From positions 1 to 38,822 of the forward strand of contig JAUIKE010000069.1 in assembly GCA_030430845.1 (NCBI GenBank): a stretch of DNA of 38,822 nt. Reading direction: 5' to 3'. Origin of the DNA: Bacteroidia bacterium (GTDB lineage: Bacteria > Bacteroidota > Bacteroidia > Chitinophagales > Saprospiraceae). The position numbers and the translations under genes are program-made. Below, piece by piece: positions 6,787 to 16,035 of this stretch; the first letter of the stretch is position 1, and every line of letters begins with the position of its first letter. The notes under the pieces are model-generated. The model was not told where the DNA came from and did no database searches. It saw only the letters and a list, made by a program, of their open reading frames with translations.

Positions 6787-9735
6787 ATGGACCAAAAAAT
6801 TCCAGCTGAGGCACTCCAAAAACTGGCTCAGGGCCTATCAGGCGATCTTCACTACGACCACCTGATGAGGGTACTCTATGCCACTGATGCATCTGTTTAC
6901 AGAGAACTGCCTTTGGCAGTAGCCCTGCCCAAAAACACAGAAGACATTCAATTGCTGATCAACTTTGCCCATCAATACAAAACCTCTCTGATCCCGCGTA
7001 GTGCAGGCACTTCCCTTGCAGGACAGTGCGTTGGAGATGGCATCGTAGTAGATGTATCCAAATACATGACCGAAATCCTGGAAGTCAATCAAGAGGAAAA
7101 ATGGGTTCGTGTACAGCCTGGCGTCATTCGGGATGAACTGAACCGGTATTTACAATCTTACGGCTTGTTTTTCGGTCCCAACACCTCTACCTCCAACCGA
7201 TGCATGATAGGCGGAATGGTGGGAAACAATTCCTGCGGCACCACTTCTATTGTGTACGGCTCTACCCGTGATCACGTTCTGGAGTTGCATACTGTACTAA
7301 GCGATGGATCAAAGGCGGTATTTAAAGCCCTCAGTAAAGAAGAACTGGAGGAAAAATGCAAGGATAACGTAAGCCTGGAAAGCAAAATATATCTGCACAT
7401 GCTGGAAGAATTAGGCCAAGCAGACATACAGGAAAATATCCGCCAGGAATTCCCCAAAGCGTCCATTCATCGACGGAATACCGGCTATGCAGTGGACGAA
7501 TTGCTCAAACTCCAGCCCTTCGAAGAAAAAGGCGCTCCTTTTAATTTTTGTCAACTGCTCAGCGGTTCGGAAGGGACCCTGGCTTTCACGACCGAGATCA
7601 AGCTGCACCTGGATCCGCTTCCTCCGCAAGAAGTCGTGGTGGCTGCTATCCATTTTCCTTCCATTGCTGATTCGATGAAGGCCACCTTAATTGCTATGCG
7701 ACATCAGCCCTCCGCCTGCGAATTAGTCGATAAGATCATTCTGGATTGTACTAAGGGCAATATTGAACAGGAGAAAAATCGCTTTTTTGTAGAAGGTGAC
7801 CCGGCAGCCATCCTTTGTGTGGAATTCAGAGCCGATGATATACAATTGGCTCGAAATAAAGCCCTCGCTTTGATCGAAGAAACAAAACAAGCCGGGCTGG
7901 GCTATGCCTATCCAATGGTGGAAGCAGCCCAAACAAAAAGCGTTTGGGACTTACGTAAAGCAGGCCTGGGATTGTTATCCAATATTCCAGGGGATGCCAA
8001 ACCAGTAGCTTGTATTGAAGACACTGCCGTGGACTTACCTGACCTGCCTGCCTACATTGAAGAATTCGAACAATTAATGGCGCAATATGGCCAAAGGTCC
8101 GTTTTCTATGCACATGCCGGTGCCGGAGAACTTCACCTACGTCCGATACTCGACCTGAAAAAAGAAAAAGACCGGCAGCTATTCCACGATATTACCAAAG
8201 ATACAGCCGCCCTGGTAAAAAAATATCAGGGTTCGCTAAGCGGCGAACACGGAGACGGGCGTGTCCGTGCCGAATTCATCCCAATGATGGTAGGGCAAGA
8301 CAACTACGACCTTTTCCTTCGCCTTAAATCGGTTTGGGACCCACTCAACATCTTCAATCCAGGAAAAATTGTCGAGGCGCCTCCTATGAATGAATCCTTG
8401 CGCTATGAGCAAGATCAGCAAGACAAGCCCATAGAAACCGCTTTTTCATTCGACAAAGAAGGAGGCATCCTTAGAGCAGTCGAAAAATGTAATGGTTCAG
8501 GCGATTGCAGGAAATTGCCGACGGCGGGTGGTACCATGTGCCCCTCCTATCAGGCAACCCGCGACGAAAAAGATACGACCAGGGGGCGAGCCAACGCCCT
8601 CAGAGAATTTCTCACTCGCCAGGATACATCCAATTCACCTTTTGCTCATCCGGAATTGAAAGAGGTGATGGACCTTTGCATCGGCTGCAAAGGCTGCACT
8701 TCCGAATGCCCCTCCAATGTTGATATGGCCTCTATCAAATCTGAGTTTTCTTTTCAGTACCAAAAGGCCAACGGCTTTAGTCGACGCTCCCGCTTATTTG
8801 CTGACAATGCCAAGTATAATAAACTGGCAGCCCGCTTCCGCCCGATCAGCAATTGGATGTTCACCAACAACTTCAGCAGCCGCTTGATGAAAAATTATAT
8901 GGGTATCCACCCCAAAAGGAGCATCCCCACCCTATCCAAAGGGAACCTGTATCGCTGGTACCGGAAAAACTATCCAAAGATCAGGCCCACTGACGACATC
9001 AAAGGCAGGGTCATTCTTTTTGCCGATGAATTCACGCTTTTACTGGAATCTCATATCGGTATACGCAGTATTGAATTGTTGTGCCGGCTGGGCTATGAAG
9101 TCCAGCTTCTCAAGCATCCCGAAAGTGGCCGCTCACACATCTCAAAAGGTTTCTTGGAGGAAGCCAAGGCCCTGGCCGAGGCCAATGTGGAGTTTTTTCA
9201 TGAACTGGTATCCGAAGAACAACCCTTAATAGGGATAGAACCATCAGCCATACTGGGTTTCAGAGATGAGTATCCAAGGTTGGTTAAAGAAGAACTGGTG
9301 GAAAAAGCTGAGCAACTCAAGCAACACGTCTGTCTGATCGACGAATTCCTGGAACAAGAAGCCCGCAAGGGACATATTACTACCCATAACTTCACCGAGG
9401 AAGCCCTACAGATCCATTTGCATGGCCATTGTCATCAAAAAGCCTTGTCTTCGGTTGCCCACACGGCCTGGTTACTAAGTTTGCCCAAAAATTATTCGGT
9501 GGATGTCATTCCGTCAGGTTGCTGTGGCATGGCCGGCTCCTTTGGATATGAAGCTGAGCATTATGAAGTCAGCATGAAAATCGGAGAAATGGTACTTTTC
9601 CCGACAGTGCGCAAAGCTGGTCAGCAAAGCATGATCGCAGCACCCGGCACCAGTTGTAGAGCTCAGATACTGGACGGCACCGGCCGAGAGGCCCTCCACC
9701 CCGTGGAGGTCCTGCATGCAGCGCTAAAAAAATAA
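6787..9735 (+). CDS. FAD-linked 2-hydroxyacid dehydrogenase with 4Fe-4S and CCG domains (YdiJ/Dld-II-like)
   Basis: 982 residues. Order of domains: FAD-binding PCMH domain (about 40-270, with PRSAGTSLAGQCVGDG), FAD-oxidase C-terminal domain (about 300-530, with SGEHGDGR around H488), a 4Fe-4S double-cluster region (C568 xxxxx C574 ... MCPSY, then CIGCKGCTSECPS from C631) and a C-terminal CCG domain (HGHCHQKAL; PSGCCGMAGSFGYE with C912-C913; GTSCRAQI). This is the single-chain fusion seen in YdiJ-type enzymes (about 1,020 residues in E. coli), which oxidise D-2-hydroxyacids such as D-lactate or D-2-hydroxyglutarate and pass electrons through the Fe-S domain to the respiratory chain. No signal peptide; expected on the cytoplasmic face of the membrane. 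Substrate is not decided by the sequence. ATG start; monocistronic. Confidence 0.88.
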   Translation: MDQKIPAEALQKLAQGLSGDLHYDHLMRVLYATDASVYRELPLAVALPKNTEDIQLLINFAHQYKTSLIPRSAGTSLAGQCVGDGIVVDVSKYMTEILEVNQEEKWVRVQPGVIRDELNRYLQSYGLFFGPNTSTSNRCMIGGMVGNNSCGTTSIVYGSTRDHVLELHTVLSDGSKAVFKALSKEELEEKCKDNVSLESKIYLHMLEELGQADIQENIRQEFPKASIHRRNTGYAVDELLKLQPFEEKGAPFNFCQLLSGSEGTLAFTTEIKLHLDPLPPQEVVVAAIHFPSIADSMKATLIAMRHQPSACELVDKIILDCTKGNIEQEKNRFFVEGDPAAILCVEFRADDIQLARNKALALIEETKQAGLGYAYPMVEAAQTKSVWDLRKAGLGLLSNIPGDAKPVACIEDTAVDLPDLPAYIEEFEQLMAQYGQRSVFYAHAGAGELHLRPILDLKKEKDRQLFHDITKDTAALVKKYQGSLSGEHGDGRVRAEFIPMMVGQDNYDLFLRLKSVWDPLNIFNPGKIVEAPPMNESLRYEQDQQDKPIETAFSFDKEGGILRAVEKCNGSGDCRKLPTAGGTMCPSYQATRDEKDTTRGRANALREFLTRQDTSNSPFAHPELKEVMDLCIGCKGCTSECPSNVDMASIKSEFSFQYQKANGFSRRSRLFADNAKYNKLAARFRPISNWMFTNNFSSRLMKNYMGIHPKRSIPTLSKGNLYRWYRKNYPKIRPTDDIKGRVILFADEFTLLLESHIGIRSIELLCRLGYEVQLLKHPESGRSHISKGFLEEAKALAEANVEFFHELVSEEQPLIGIEPSAILGFRDEYPRLVKEELVEKAEQLKQHVCLIDEFLEQEARKGHITTHNFTEEALQIHLHGHCHQKALSSVAHTAWLLSLPKNYSVDVIPSGCCGMAGSFGYEAEHYEVSMKIGEMVLFPTVRKAGQQSMIAAPGTSCRAQILDGTGREALHPVEVLHAALKK

Positions 9736-10104
9736 CTGAGGGTTTAGCTGTGAGCAAAAAAGGGGATAGTTTGATATGAAGGTGACAATAACTGGGAAGT
9801 TAATAACTGGGAAAAAACAAGGGTTTAGAACCTTTAAAATGAGCGTACACCTATTCTGAATACACGGAAATAGCTTGAGCTCAAAAAGGTTTTTATTTAA
9901 AACTAGGGTATTCTATTTTTTAATTTTGTAAAGATCAGTGTTGGAGTTTAACTTTTTATATAGGTCAAAGGTAGGATAGAAAAAGGATAAAAAACAGAGG
10001 GTCCAAAAGACAAAACAAGGCATCAGTCAACTAATTTTCGAAAATTTAATACTACATTTATATTGATTTTCAATTAGTTAACAAAACAACCTAACCAAAA
10101 GTCA
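9736..10104. other. AT-rich intergenic stretch with a possible promoter
   Basis: No gene. It holds a 12-bp direct repeat AATAACTGGGAA (9787-9798 and 9802-9813) and a TAATTTTG at 9921-9928 that fits the Bacteroidota -7 consensus TAnnTTTG; the -33 box is poor (a TTTA at 9896). If used, it would give a leader of about 170 nt for the gene at 10105. Nothing else stands out. Confidence 0.3.
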
Positions 10105-11565
10105 ATGGCACCTTACAAGCTTACCTCGACCGTCCAGTATATTAAGGATAAATATGGAGATGAAATCCTCGGTTTTGCCCATATGTCCAGCAATAAGCTA
10201 AGTGTTCGGGACCTGGAGGTTTTAGACCAACTCTTTGAGGCAAGCGATCCGGCAACCGACTTCGATGAGGAAGCCTTTTGGGCTTCCATCCTTTCACAGG
10301 AAGTCCCCAACCCAACTCAAGAACCTGAGGACGTACTAAAAAAAAGAAGGAACCGGCTTTTAAAGGCTATTGAAAGATATCTGGCCTTTAAAGAATTTGA
10401 GGCGGTCCGGCCGATTTCGGATTATTTAATAGCCAGGCATTATAGTGAAAATAACAATGAAAAGCATGCCAGGGCCATCTTACGGCGAATGGAAAAGAAC
10501 CTCGAACAAGGAGCGTATTGGTCCTCGGAATTGGAGGTACTCTATTATTGGTTTTTTCACTTAAAAATTCATCTGTATAAGAATGATGAAACCATTCCAC
10601 ATTTAATATCGCAGTTGGAAAACAAGTTAGAGCACTTCTACCAGGTCAACCAAATGCGCATTTTATTGGCAAAAGTAGACAACAGTCAGCGTCTGGGGTT
10701 AAAAAAGGAAGACCTGGTAGGCTTCCTGGAGAAATCAGCTGAAATAATCAATCAACCTTCCAGCAGCCGTATCATACGACTTTCCGGTGATTTGCTTAAT
10801 ATGCTGTTGATTGCAGATGACCCTTCCTACTGGCATGCTCGTGAGGTATTTGAGGAATTGGTCAAAAACGACCCTAAATTTTCTGATAGCTTCAAAAAAG
10901 AAATCACCGAAATTTTAATGAACCATTGCATTAGAAAAACAAATAGCGGTGAGGAAGAATACGCCAAACATTACATTCATCATTTTAACGAAATGGAAAG
11001 GATGGGCCAAATTCTGGAAGTCAACGGGAAAATAGGCTTTCAGCGCCTAAAAAACGGGCTGGTGGTAAGTCTGGTCGCCCAAGACTATGGATGGTTCCAT
11101 AGGATGAGAAAAAAATACGGCAAAAATATACATGAAGAATTATCAGATGAAAAAGAAAATCCTTTGCTGTCCTTCTTAATAGCCACTTATGAGCTTCACC
11201 GCACAAACGGTAACATTAACAAAGGTATGACCGCCCTCAATGTTTTTAAAAATTCTAAACACTACCGTAAAAACCCCATTCACAAGGTTTCAGTCGATAA
11301 ACTTATGATCAAATTCTTCTTTCAAAAGAAACAATTCAGGTCTTTTGAAAATGGGATCGCCTCTCTTGAAACCTATATTAGAAGAAAAAAATCCCTCACA
11401 AACAGGTATAAAGATGCACAGCTGGGAGCCCTGAAATATTTCAAAAAGAATGCCACTATTCAATCTATAACTATTTCTAAAGGCTTTGAAAGCCTCCCCA
11501 TCCCAGACCGGATCTGGATCAAAAATGTAAACGAAAAAAGGCCTCCTCAAAATGAGGAAGCCTGA
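10105..11565 (+). CDS. Large alpha-helical cytoplasmic protein, unknown function
   Basis: 486 residues, no signal peptide, no membrane helix. Almost the whole chain is predicted by eye to be amphipathic helices in pairs (for example RRNRLLKAIERYLAFKEFEA, then KHARAILRRMEKNLEQG), suggesting a TPR-like or other helical-repeat solenoid; no exact TPR consensus is present. The N-terminus (YKLTSTVQYIKDKYGDEILG) and the basic tail (IPDRIWIKNVNEKRPP) are less regular. I do not recognise the family; proteins with this style occur in lineage-specific families in Saprospiria. It has its own upstream gap of 370 bases and ends in a hairpin that overlaps its last codons, so it is probably transcribed alone. 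Confidence 0.65.
   Translation: MAPYKLTSTVQYIKDKYGDEILGFAHMSSNKLSVRDLEVLDQLFEASDPATDFDEEAFWASILSQEVPNPTQEPEDVLKKRRNRLLKAIERYLAFKEFEAVRPISDYLIARHYSENNNEKHARAILRRMEKNLEQGAYWSSELEVLYYWFFHLKIHLYKNDETIPHLISQLENKLEHFYQVNQMRILLAKVDNSQRLGLKKEDLVGFLEKSAEIINQPSSSRIIRLSGDLLNMLLIADDPSYWHAREVFEELVKNDPKFSDSFKKEITEILMNHCIRKTNSGEEEYAKHYIHHFNEMERMGQILEVNGKIGFQRLKNGLVVSLVAQDYGWFHRMRKKYGKNIHEELSDEKENPLLSFLIATYELHRTNGNINKGMTALNVFKNSKHYRKNPIHKVSVDKLMIKFFFQKKQFRSFENGIASLETYIRRKKSLTNRYKDAQLGALKYFKKNATIQSITISKGFESLPIPDRIWIKNVNEKRPPQNEEA
11539..11564 (+). terminator. Intrinsic terminator overlapping the 3' end of the helical-protein gene
   Basis: AGGCCTCCTC pairs with GAGGAAGCCT with one mismatch around a 5-nt loop, followed directly by GATTTTTATTT. 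The stem spells the last codons and stop (RPPQNEEA, TGA 11563-11565), an example of the coding-overlapping terminators that recur in this window. Confidence 0.7.
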
Positions 11566-11590
11566 TTTTTATTTCAGTATGGATATACCT

Positions 11591-11896
11591 TTAGTTAACA
11601 ACTAAAATATCGTCGGAAAAGAACCATCCTTCGCTGGTTTCCACCACGACCAGGTAAAAGCCCGGATCGAGGTAAGAAATGTTGGCGTTACAAACCGGTT
11701 GCCCACAGGCACTAGGTGCCGTTTCTCCATAAATCTGAATATCTACCACATCCACATTTGGATCTTCTGTGTCCACTATCAGAGTGATGTCATCCTGAAT
11801 AATAATGGATCCTCCGTAAGTACCGGCCGCAGGCTGCTCTGTCGGATAGGCAGCAGTCATCAGGGCTACGAGTGTAGCCAAAAATAATGTTTTCAT
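11591..11896 (-). CDS. Small secreted beta-domain protein, unknown function
   Basis: 101 residues with a signal peptide (MKTLFLATLVALMTAAYP, cleavage near residue 16-20). The mature 80 residues alternate short strands (GGSIIIQDDITLIVDTED, VDVVDIQIYGE, GFYLVVVETSEGWFFSDDIL) and carry one Cys pair, C64 and C69, in ACGQPVC. The shape resembles the small DUF3244-type Bacteroidota domains that end in an LxxGxYxVxxxT strand, but this is only a resemblance. No C-terminal sorting domain or lipobox. Convergent with the gene ending at 11565. Function unknown. Confidence 0.6.
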   Translation of the reverse strand: MKTLFLATLVALMTAAYPTEQPAAGTYGGSIIIQDDITLIVDTEDPNVDVVDIQIYGETAPSACGQPVCNANISYLDPGFYLVVVETSEGWFFSDDILVVN

Positions 11897-12006
11897 TACC
11901 CTAAGTTTTAAAGTTTCAAAAAAAGAACTCGCCCCTAATCCGTTGAATTAGAAATAGTTGCCGGCCGGCACTTTATTAATTTAATTCTGTAAAGGGCATT
12001 GTATTG

Positions 12007-12092
12007 ACTTGCAAGTGTATTGTTAAATCACTTGTTTCGTCAATTTTTTTCAAGTGTTTCCTGTTTGTTTTTTCCAGGTAACACTTGCAAGT
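12007..12092. promoter_or_regulatory. Two ACTTGCAAGT palindromes in inverted order, possible operators
   Basis: The perfect 10-bp palindrome ACTTGCAAGT occurs twice; with flanking bases it forms ACTTGCAAGTGT at 12007-12018 and its exact reverse complement ACACTTGCAAGT at 12081-12092, centre-to-centre distance 74 bp (about seven helical turns). The half site CACTTG/CAAGTG also appears between them near 12030 and 12050. This arrangement fits a dimeric regulator that loops or cooperatively occupies the divergent region. Confidence 0.4.
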
Positions 12093-12255
12093 TCGGAGGA
12101 TTGAGTCGGAAGAGCTAATCGGGAAAATGAGAAAAAAATCCTGGTAATTGTAGTGAAAAGAAACGGAGAAAAATGTGGGTGAGCTGTAAAATAGCTGCTT
12201 AATTCCGGAAGCGTATGAGAAGAATATACGGAAAGAAAGCTGTGTTCTGGTATTT

Positions 12256-12263
12256 TATTTTTG
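12256..12263 (+). promoter_or_regulatory. -7 promoter element TATTTTTG
   Basis: Matches the Bacteroidota -7 consensus TAnnTTTG exactly. No good -33 TTTG is seen at the usual distance. A start site some 7-10 nt further on would put the ATG at 12357 about 90 nt downstream and would exclude the upstream TTG. Confidence 0.35.
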
Positions 12264-12356
12264 GATAACAACTTAACAATTACTAATTTTTCCAGAATTT
12301 TACCAGAATTTTTCTGGAAATCACTTAATCCACTTATTCATAAACGCAAGAACCCC

Positions 12357-13874
12357 ATGTCAAGAGTTAGTTTTGACGGACAGACATTTACCTATTTATT
12401 TAAAAGGATTTTTAAAAAGGCAGAAAATATAGAGGGTGAGCTTAGCGAAGAGGAAATCAGGCAGTATATTGAAAAAAAAGGCCTTGGGAATTATTTTGGG
12501 AACATCAGCCCCATTACAGGTGAAGATGAATCCTACCCTATTCCTTTGGAGAAGAACGGGATATTTGAGGATGATATAGATACCCCCCCTTTGCTAGACA
12601 ACCTTAAAACCAAAATCCTGGAAGACGAGGCTGTCAAAGCCTATTTAAAGGAAAAATTTGCTCAGAGAAGGAAGGATCCCGCTAATAAAGTTTATACCAA
12701 ACACAAATTTCACGGCAAGCGGTTATATGATCTTTATTCAGAGCTTTTCGGCCAGGGGCCGGATAAAGAAAAAGGAAGTTCCTCTTTATACGGACAGGTA
12801 TTTTTAATTTATGGCGGCTTTCATTCTCAGGATGAGTTAGAGGAAGCCCATAAGGAGGAACTAGACAAGATCAAACTGGTCAGGCGTCCAAGCAATAAAA
12901 TTAACTACAAAGGGTATTTTTACAGCTTCCCCCACTTTGATGTGAAGGAATATGACTTGGATATTGAGTTCTGCAACCGACCTCAATTAACGGTTACGCT
13001 GACTAAGTTCGATAACCACTACACCATTGAAACTTATACTGGTTTGGGAATATTCCAAAATGGAGAGCGAAAAATATACTTGAATCTTGTTGAACAGAAT
13101 ACAGGAAGCAAGCTCCGCATGACTTTGGTGACCGGAAGTGCTCCGGAATCCCAACCAACCTTTATATCCTGTATTCAGGCGGTTTCCCCATTTGGTCAAG
13201 TCATTGATATGGAAAGTGTGTTGGTAAAAAAGCAATATGCTGAAGCTAACAACTCATTAGTCACAGATGTTAAAAAATTCCTCATCCTTCACCGCAATGC
13301 TTTCCGGCTACAGTCGCCACCATTAAATCTGCGCAGGCTGACAGTTCGCAACGTTGATGTAAGAGAATTGGATGAATTGATCGGCACTTTCAGGGTATGG
13401 CGCTTTGATGAAAATTTTGATATCGTACAGTCGAAATTGGTTATCAATGAGTATTACAGAACCGTCTGTCTGACAGACCATTACAATGGACGGCAGCACC
13501 TAGAGGCTTACAAAAAACAATACTGCTCCCTTAGCATTACCAAACACCTGTTGGGTAACAGTACCCTGTGCATTACAAGCTATCCAATCGGAAGTACGGA
13601 GATCGTTTCTACCATCGTTGTTAAAATACCTGAGAGGGAAGAATTAATTACCGGCGGAGTACTGACCCTGACTAATTATCAGGAAGGATTTCCATCCGGG
13701 AAGGCATTGGCTATGATGAAAGAAGAAAATGACGGCTTCCCATTGAAAACGATCAAAAAGAGCGAAATAGAAAAAATCAAAAACACTGACAGAAACTTAG
13801 CTATGCTTGGAGACACCCTCTTTCAAATAAGGGACAGTATGTACGGACCTTCCAGAAATGAAAAAAGTATTTAA
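12357..13874 (+). CDS. Large cytoplasmic protein of unknown function
   Basis: 505 residues from the ATG at 12357 (MSRVSFDGQTFTYLFKRIFK); the frame continues to a TTG at 12261 but that would place the start inside a promoter-like motif. The first 150 residues are charged and helical (ELSEEEIRQYIEKKG; DEAVKAYLKEKFAQRRKD), and a middle part contains alternating strands with many aromatic residues (YFYSFPHFDVKEYDLDIEF; LTKFDNHYTIETYTGLGIF). A second, similar strand-rich block follows (about 350-470: RVWRFDENFDIVQSKLVI; CLTDHYNGRQHLEAYK; ITSYPIGSTEIVSTIVVKI), so the two halves may be related repeats. No catalytic motif or known domain is recognised. Convergent with the small gene at 13898. Confidence 0.6.
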   Translation: MSRVSFDGQTFTYLFKRIFKKAENIEGELSEEEIRQYIEKKGLGNYFGNISPITGEDESYPIPLEKNGIFEDDIDTPPLLDNLKTKILEDEAVKAYLKEKFAQRRKDPANKVYTKHKFHGKRLYDLYSELFGQGPDKEKGSSSLYGQVFLIYGGFHSQDELEEAHKEELDKIKLVRRPSNKINYKGYFYSFPHFDVKEYDLDIEFCNRPQLTVTLTKFDNHYTIETYTGLGIFQNGERKIYLNLVEQNTGSKLRMTLVTGSAPESQPTFISCIQAVSPFGQVIDMESVLVKKQYAEANNSLVTDVKKFLILHRNAFRLQSPPLNLRRLTVRNVDVRELDELIGTFRVWRFDENFDIVQSKLVINEYYRTVCLTDHYNGRQHLEAYKKQYCSLSITKHLLGNSTLCITSYPIGSTEIVSTIVVKIPEREELITGGVLTLTNYQEGFPSGKALAMMKEENDGFPLKTIKKSEIEKIKNTDRNLAMLGDTLFQIRDSMYGPSRNEKSI

Positions 13875-13897
13875 TAAAGGAGGCTGTATTTTTATTG

Positions 13898-14347
13898 TTA
13901 GAAGTTTACTTCTTTAGCTTTTCTGAGGATAAAATCATTGATGGTAACATCTGATTTTTTTTCGTCCCCAGAATAGGAAGTTAATTTCTTGTCATTAAAA
14001 AATTGGTTGAAAATTTGTTGGACGGATTGTACATCTTTGAAGTCTATCCCGTAGCTGATTTTTAAAGGGCCTTTATTTATACTATCCACATATAATTTTC
14101 CACCTAAGTGCGCTTCCTTTAAAAACTTCTGAAGTTGTTTATGAAGCTTTTCGTCTTTTATGTCAAAGCTAACGGCTACCGAAATGGGGAAATCCTTTTT
14201 TAATTTAGGGTGGTTGTTGGGTAAGATATGAATAAAAACAATGTCGTTTTTTCTTCCGCGCTTAGAAAAACTGCCACCTGGAAGTGCAGAGTTTGGGTTA
14301 GGGTCCGAATATGATAGTTTAGTCATCACAGGGGATTTAATCTTCAT
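13898..14347 (-). CDS. Small basic protein of unknown function
   Basis: 149 residues, no signal peptide, no membrane helix. The first 30 residues are Pro/Ser/Gly/Asn-rich and probably disordered (SDPNPNSALPGGSFSKRG), followed by an alpha/beta stretch with strands such as NDIVFIHIL, FPISVAVSFDI and LKISYGIDF, separated by the helices EKLHKQLQKFLKEAH and VQSVQQIFNQFFND. No motif is recognised. Lys-rich and AT-rich. Stop codons of this gene and the orphan ending at 13874 are 23 nt apart, with only a weak AATAAA/TTTATT pairing between. Confidence 0.55.
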   Translation of the reverse strand: MKIKSPVMTKLSYSDPNPNSALPGGSFSKRGRKNDIVFIHILPNNHPKLKKDFPISVAVSFDIKDEKLHKQLQKFLKEAHLGGKLYVDSINKGPLKISYGIDFKDVQSVQQIFNQFFNDKKLTSYSGDEKKSDVTINDFILRKAKEVNF

Positions 14348-14784
14348 GAATTAAAAGAAAATAAGTGTAAAACCTTCATGAATGGATTATTGAAGGAAAC
14401 GGCTACCGCTCCCAAAAATCCATTCTTCTTATAAGCTTACTTATTTAACAGGTCGTCCTTACAAATATATAATTTAAAATGATGGAAACGGATCTATAAA
14501 AAAAAAGTTTTTAACATTTTTTTATGAAAAAACGTTAAAAATACACTTAATTTTTCATTTCAAATACTAAAAAAAATACCGATTATTTATCCAATTACTC
14601 ATAATTTAATGTTTTATTATTTACAATGCCAGTTTTTATGAATAGAACTGAGGAAAAAGTTTGAGGTAATTAAAATTTATCAACATCATATAATTCAAGT
14701 CGCAATGCTAAGTTTGATTGAAAAAGAATCATTTTCAATTTGGCGAAAATTCGCTAAATTTGAATCTTCAAAAAAATAAATACC
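14348..14784. other. Very AT-rich divergent intergenic region
   Basis: No gene. Contains a T/A-rich inverted repeat (14508-14523 against 14527-14541, TTTTTAAC/GTTAAAAA), a run of seven A at 14500, a short palindrome ATTGAAAA/TTTTCAAT (14716-14738) and the -7 motif at 14755. Likely the promoter region for both flanking genes. Confidence 0.4.
14755..14762 (+). promoter_or_regulatory. -7 promoter element TAAATTTG for the desaturase-family gene
   Basis: Exact TAnnTTTG match, with TTTT (one mismatch to the -33 TTTG) 19 nt upstream at 14732-14735. The start codon is 22 nt further down, giving a short leader. The palindrome ATTGAAAA...TTTTCAAT overlaps the -33 region and could be an operator. Confidence 0.45.
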
Positions 14785-16035
14785 ATGGATCTCAATCCAG
14801 TCATTCTAGCTATCCCGATGTACTTTGCCCTGATGGGCATCGAACTGGTGTACGAATCGATCAGCCGAAAGAAGACCTATCGGCTGAATGATGCCATTAC
14901 AAATATCAGCACCGGCACTTTGCAACAGCTGACCGGCACCTTTTTGAAGATCTTCAAAATTGGAGTGTACGCCTTTATTTTTCAGCACTTTGCTTTTTTT
15001 GAGATTCCCCCTGACTGGACGAGCTTCATCATACTGTTTTTCCTCTTCGACCTCTGTTATTATTGGGATCACCGAATGGCCCATCGCATCAGCTTATTCT
15101 GGGGTGGCCACTCCGTGCATCATCAAAGTGAAGATTACAACCTCTCCGTAGCATTGCGCCAAAGCTCTACGGCCATGATCTGGGGCATGCCTTTTTACCT
15201 ACCGCTGGCCCTGATAGGCTTTGATCCTGTTCAGTTTGCCGTAGTTGGTGGCTTCAATCTGCTGTATCAATTCTGGATTCATACCGAACATATCAATAAG
15301 CTCCCTCCTTGGTTCGAGTGGTTCTTCAATACGCCCTCCCACCACCGGGTGCATCACGGTCGCGACCCCAAATACATCGACAAAAACTATGCAGGTGTAT
15401 TCATCATCTGGGACCGCCTGTTCGGCACTTTTCAAAAGGAGGAAGAACGGCCTCATTACGGGATTACCAAGCCACTGAACAGTTGGAACCCCGTCTACGC
15501 TAACTTTGCCCATTACATCGACCTGTATCACGATGTCAAAAAAACCAGATCCGCTACAGATGCCCTGAAAGTTTTATTCTATCCTCCTGGCTGGCGGCCT
15601 GACTATCTGGGAGGGCCCCAGGCCCCTACCGACGTTCCGGTCGATTACCATAAATACAATACACGTACCATCCTGCAAATGAATTTATACGTGTTCGTCC
15701 AATTTATGGGAGCGCTTGGACTAAGTGCCTTTTACTTTTTCAAAAATGAGGATTTTTCCGACCCTACCAAGGTATTGTTTGCCATTTGGATCATCATAAG
15801 CACTTTAATGTTCGGCTTTCTGTTTGAATCGAGCAAACGCTGGCTCATCGGTTTGGAAGTGCTTCGCCTTTTAGTCATCCCAGCCGGCTTATGGGCGATA
15901 ACAAGCTATGGCGTAGCGGCCTTGCCCTTTTGGTTTATCCCGCTGGCTTCTGCCTTCTCAGCATTCAGCATACTGGCCTTTCTTTATTTAATGCAAAAAA
16001 CGGATAAGATGGTTTTATTGAAGGACAGCATATGA
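14785..16035 (+). CDS. Sterol desaturase / fatty acid hydroxylase superfamily membrane protein
   Basis: 416 residues with the eight-His di-iron signature: HRMAH (H96, H100), HSVHH (H109, H112, H113) and, after a long hydrophobic hairpin, HTEHINKLP and SHHRVHH. Four hydrophobic segments surround the motifs, and the C-terminal 120 residues form three or four additional helices (LYVFVQFMGALGLSAFYFF, then FAIWIIISTLMFGFLFE). This C-terminal extension is typical of the Bacteroidota members often linked to alkylglycerol monooxygenase or carotenoid/sterol hydroxylation. It acts in the membrane with O2 and an electron donor; substrate cannot be assigned. The last six codons (LLKDSI) and stop lie inside a 25-bp perfect inverted repeat shared with the opposite gene. 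Start is an ATG 22 nt after a good -7 motif. Confidence 0.88.
   Translation: MDLNPVILAIPMYFALMGIELVYESISRKKTYRLNDAITNISTGTLQQLTGTFLKIFKIGVYAFIFQHFAFFEIPPDWTSFIILFFLFDLCYYWDHRMAHRISLFWGGHSVHHQSEDYNLSVALRQSSTAMIWGMPFYLPLALIGFDPVQFAVVGGFNLLYQFWIHTEHINKLPPWFEWFFNTPSHHRVHHGRDPKYIDKNYAGVFIIWDRLFGTFQKEEERPHYGITKPLNSWNPVYANFAHYIDLYHDVKKTRSATDALKVLFYPPGWRPDYLGGPQAPTDVPVDYHKYNTRTILQMNLYVFVQFMGALGLSAFYFFKNEDFSDPTKVLFAIWIIISTLMFGFLFESSKRWLIGLEVLRLLVIPAGLWAITSYGVAALPFWFIPLASAFSAFSILAFLYLMQKTDKMVLLKDSI

Larger units (their letters stand above)
11897..12356. other. Divergent control region between the small secreted gene and the orphan at 12357
   Basis: No credible coding sequence. It contains the paired ACTTGCAAGT palindromes described separately, a TATTTTTG -7 motif at 12256-12263 and a short palindrome around TACCAGAATTTTTCTGGAA near 12301. 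A frame extends upstream of 12357 to a TTG at 12261, but that start would sit on the -7 motif. Confidence 0.4.

Noticed and set aside
14508..14541. A/T-rich inverted repeat as terminator
   Set aside because: It lies in a divergent promoter region where no transcript should end; treated as compositional.
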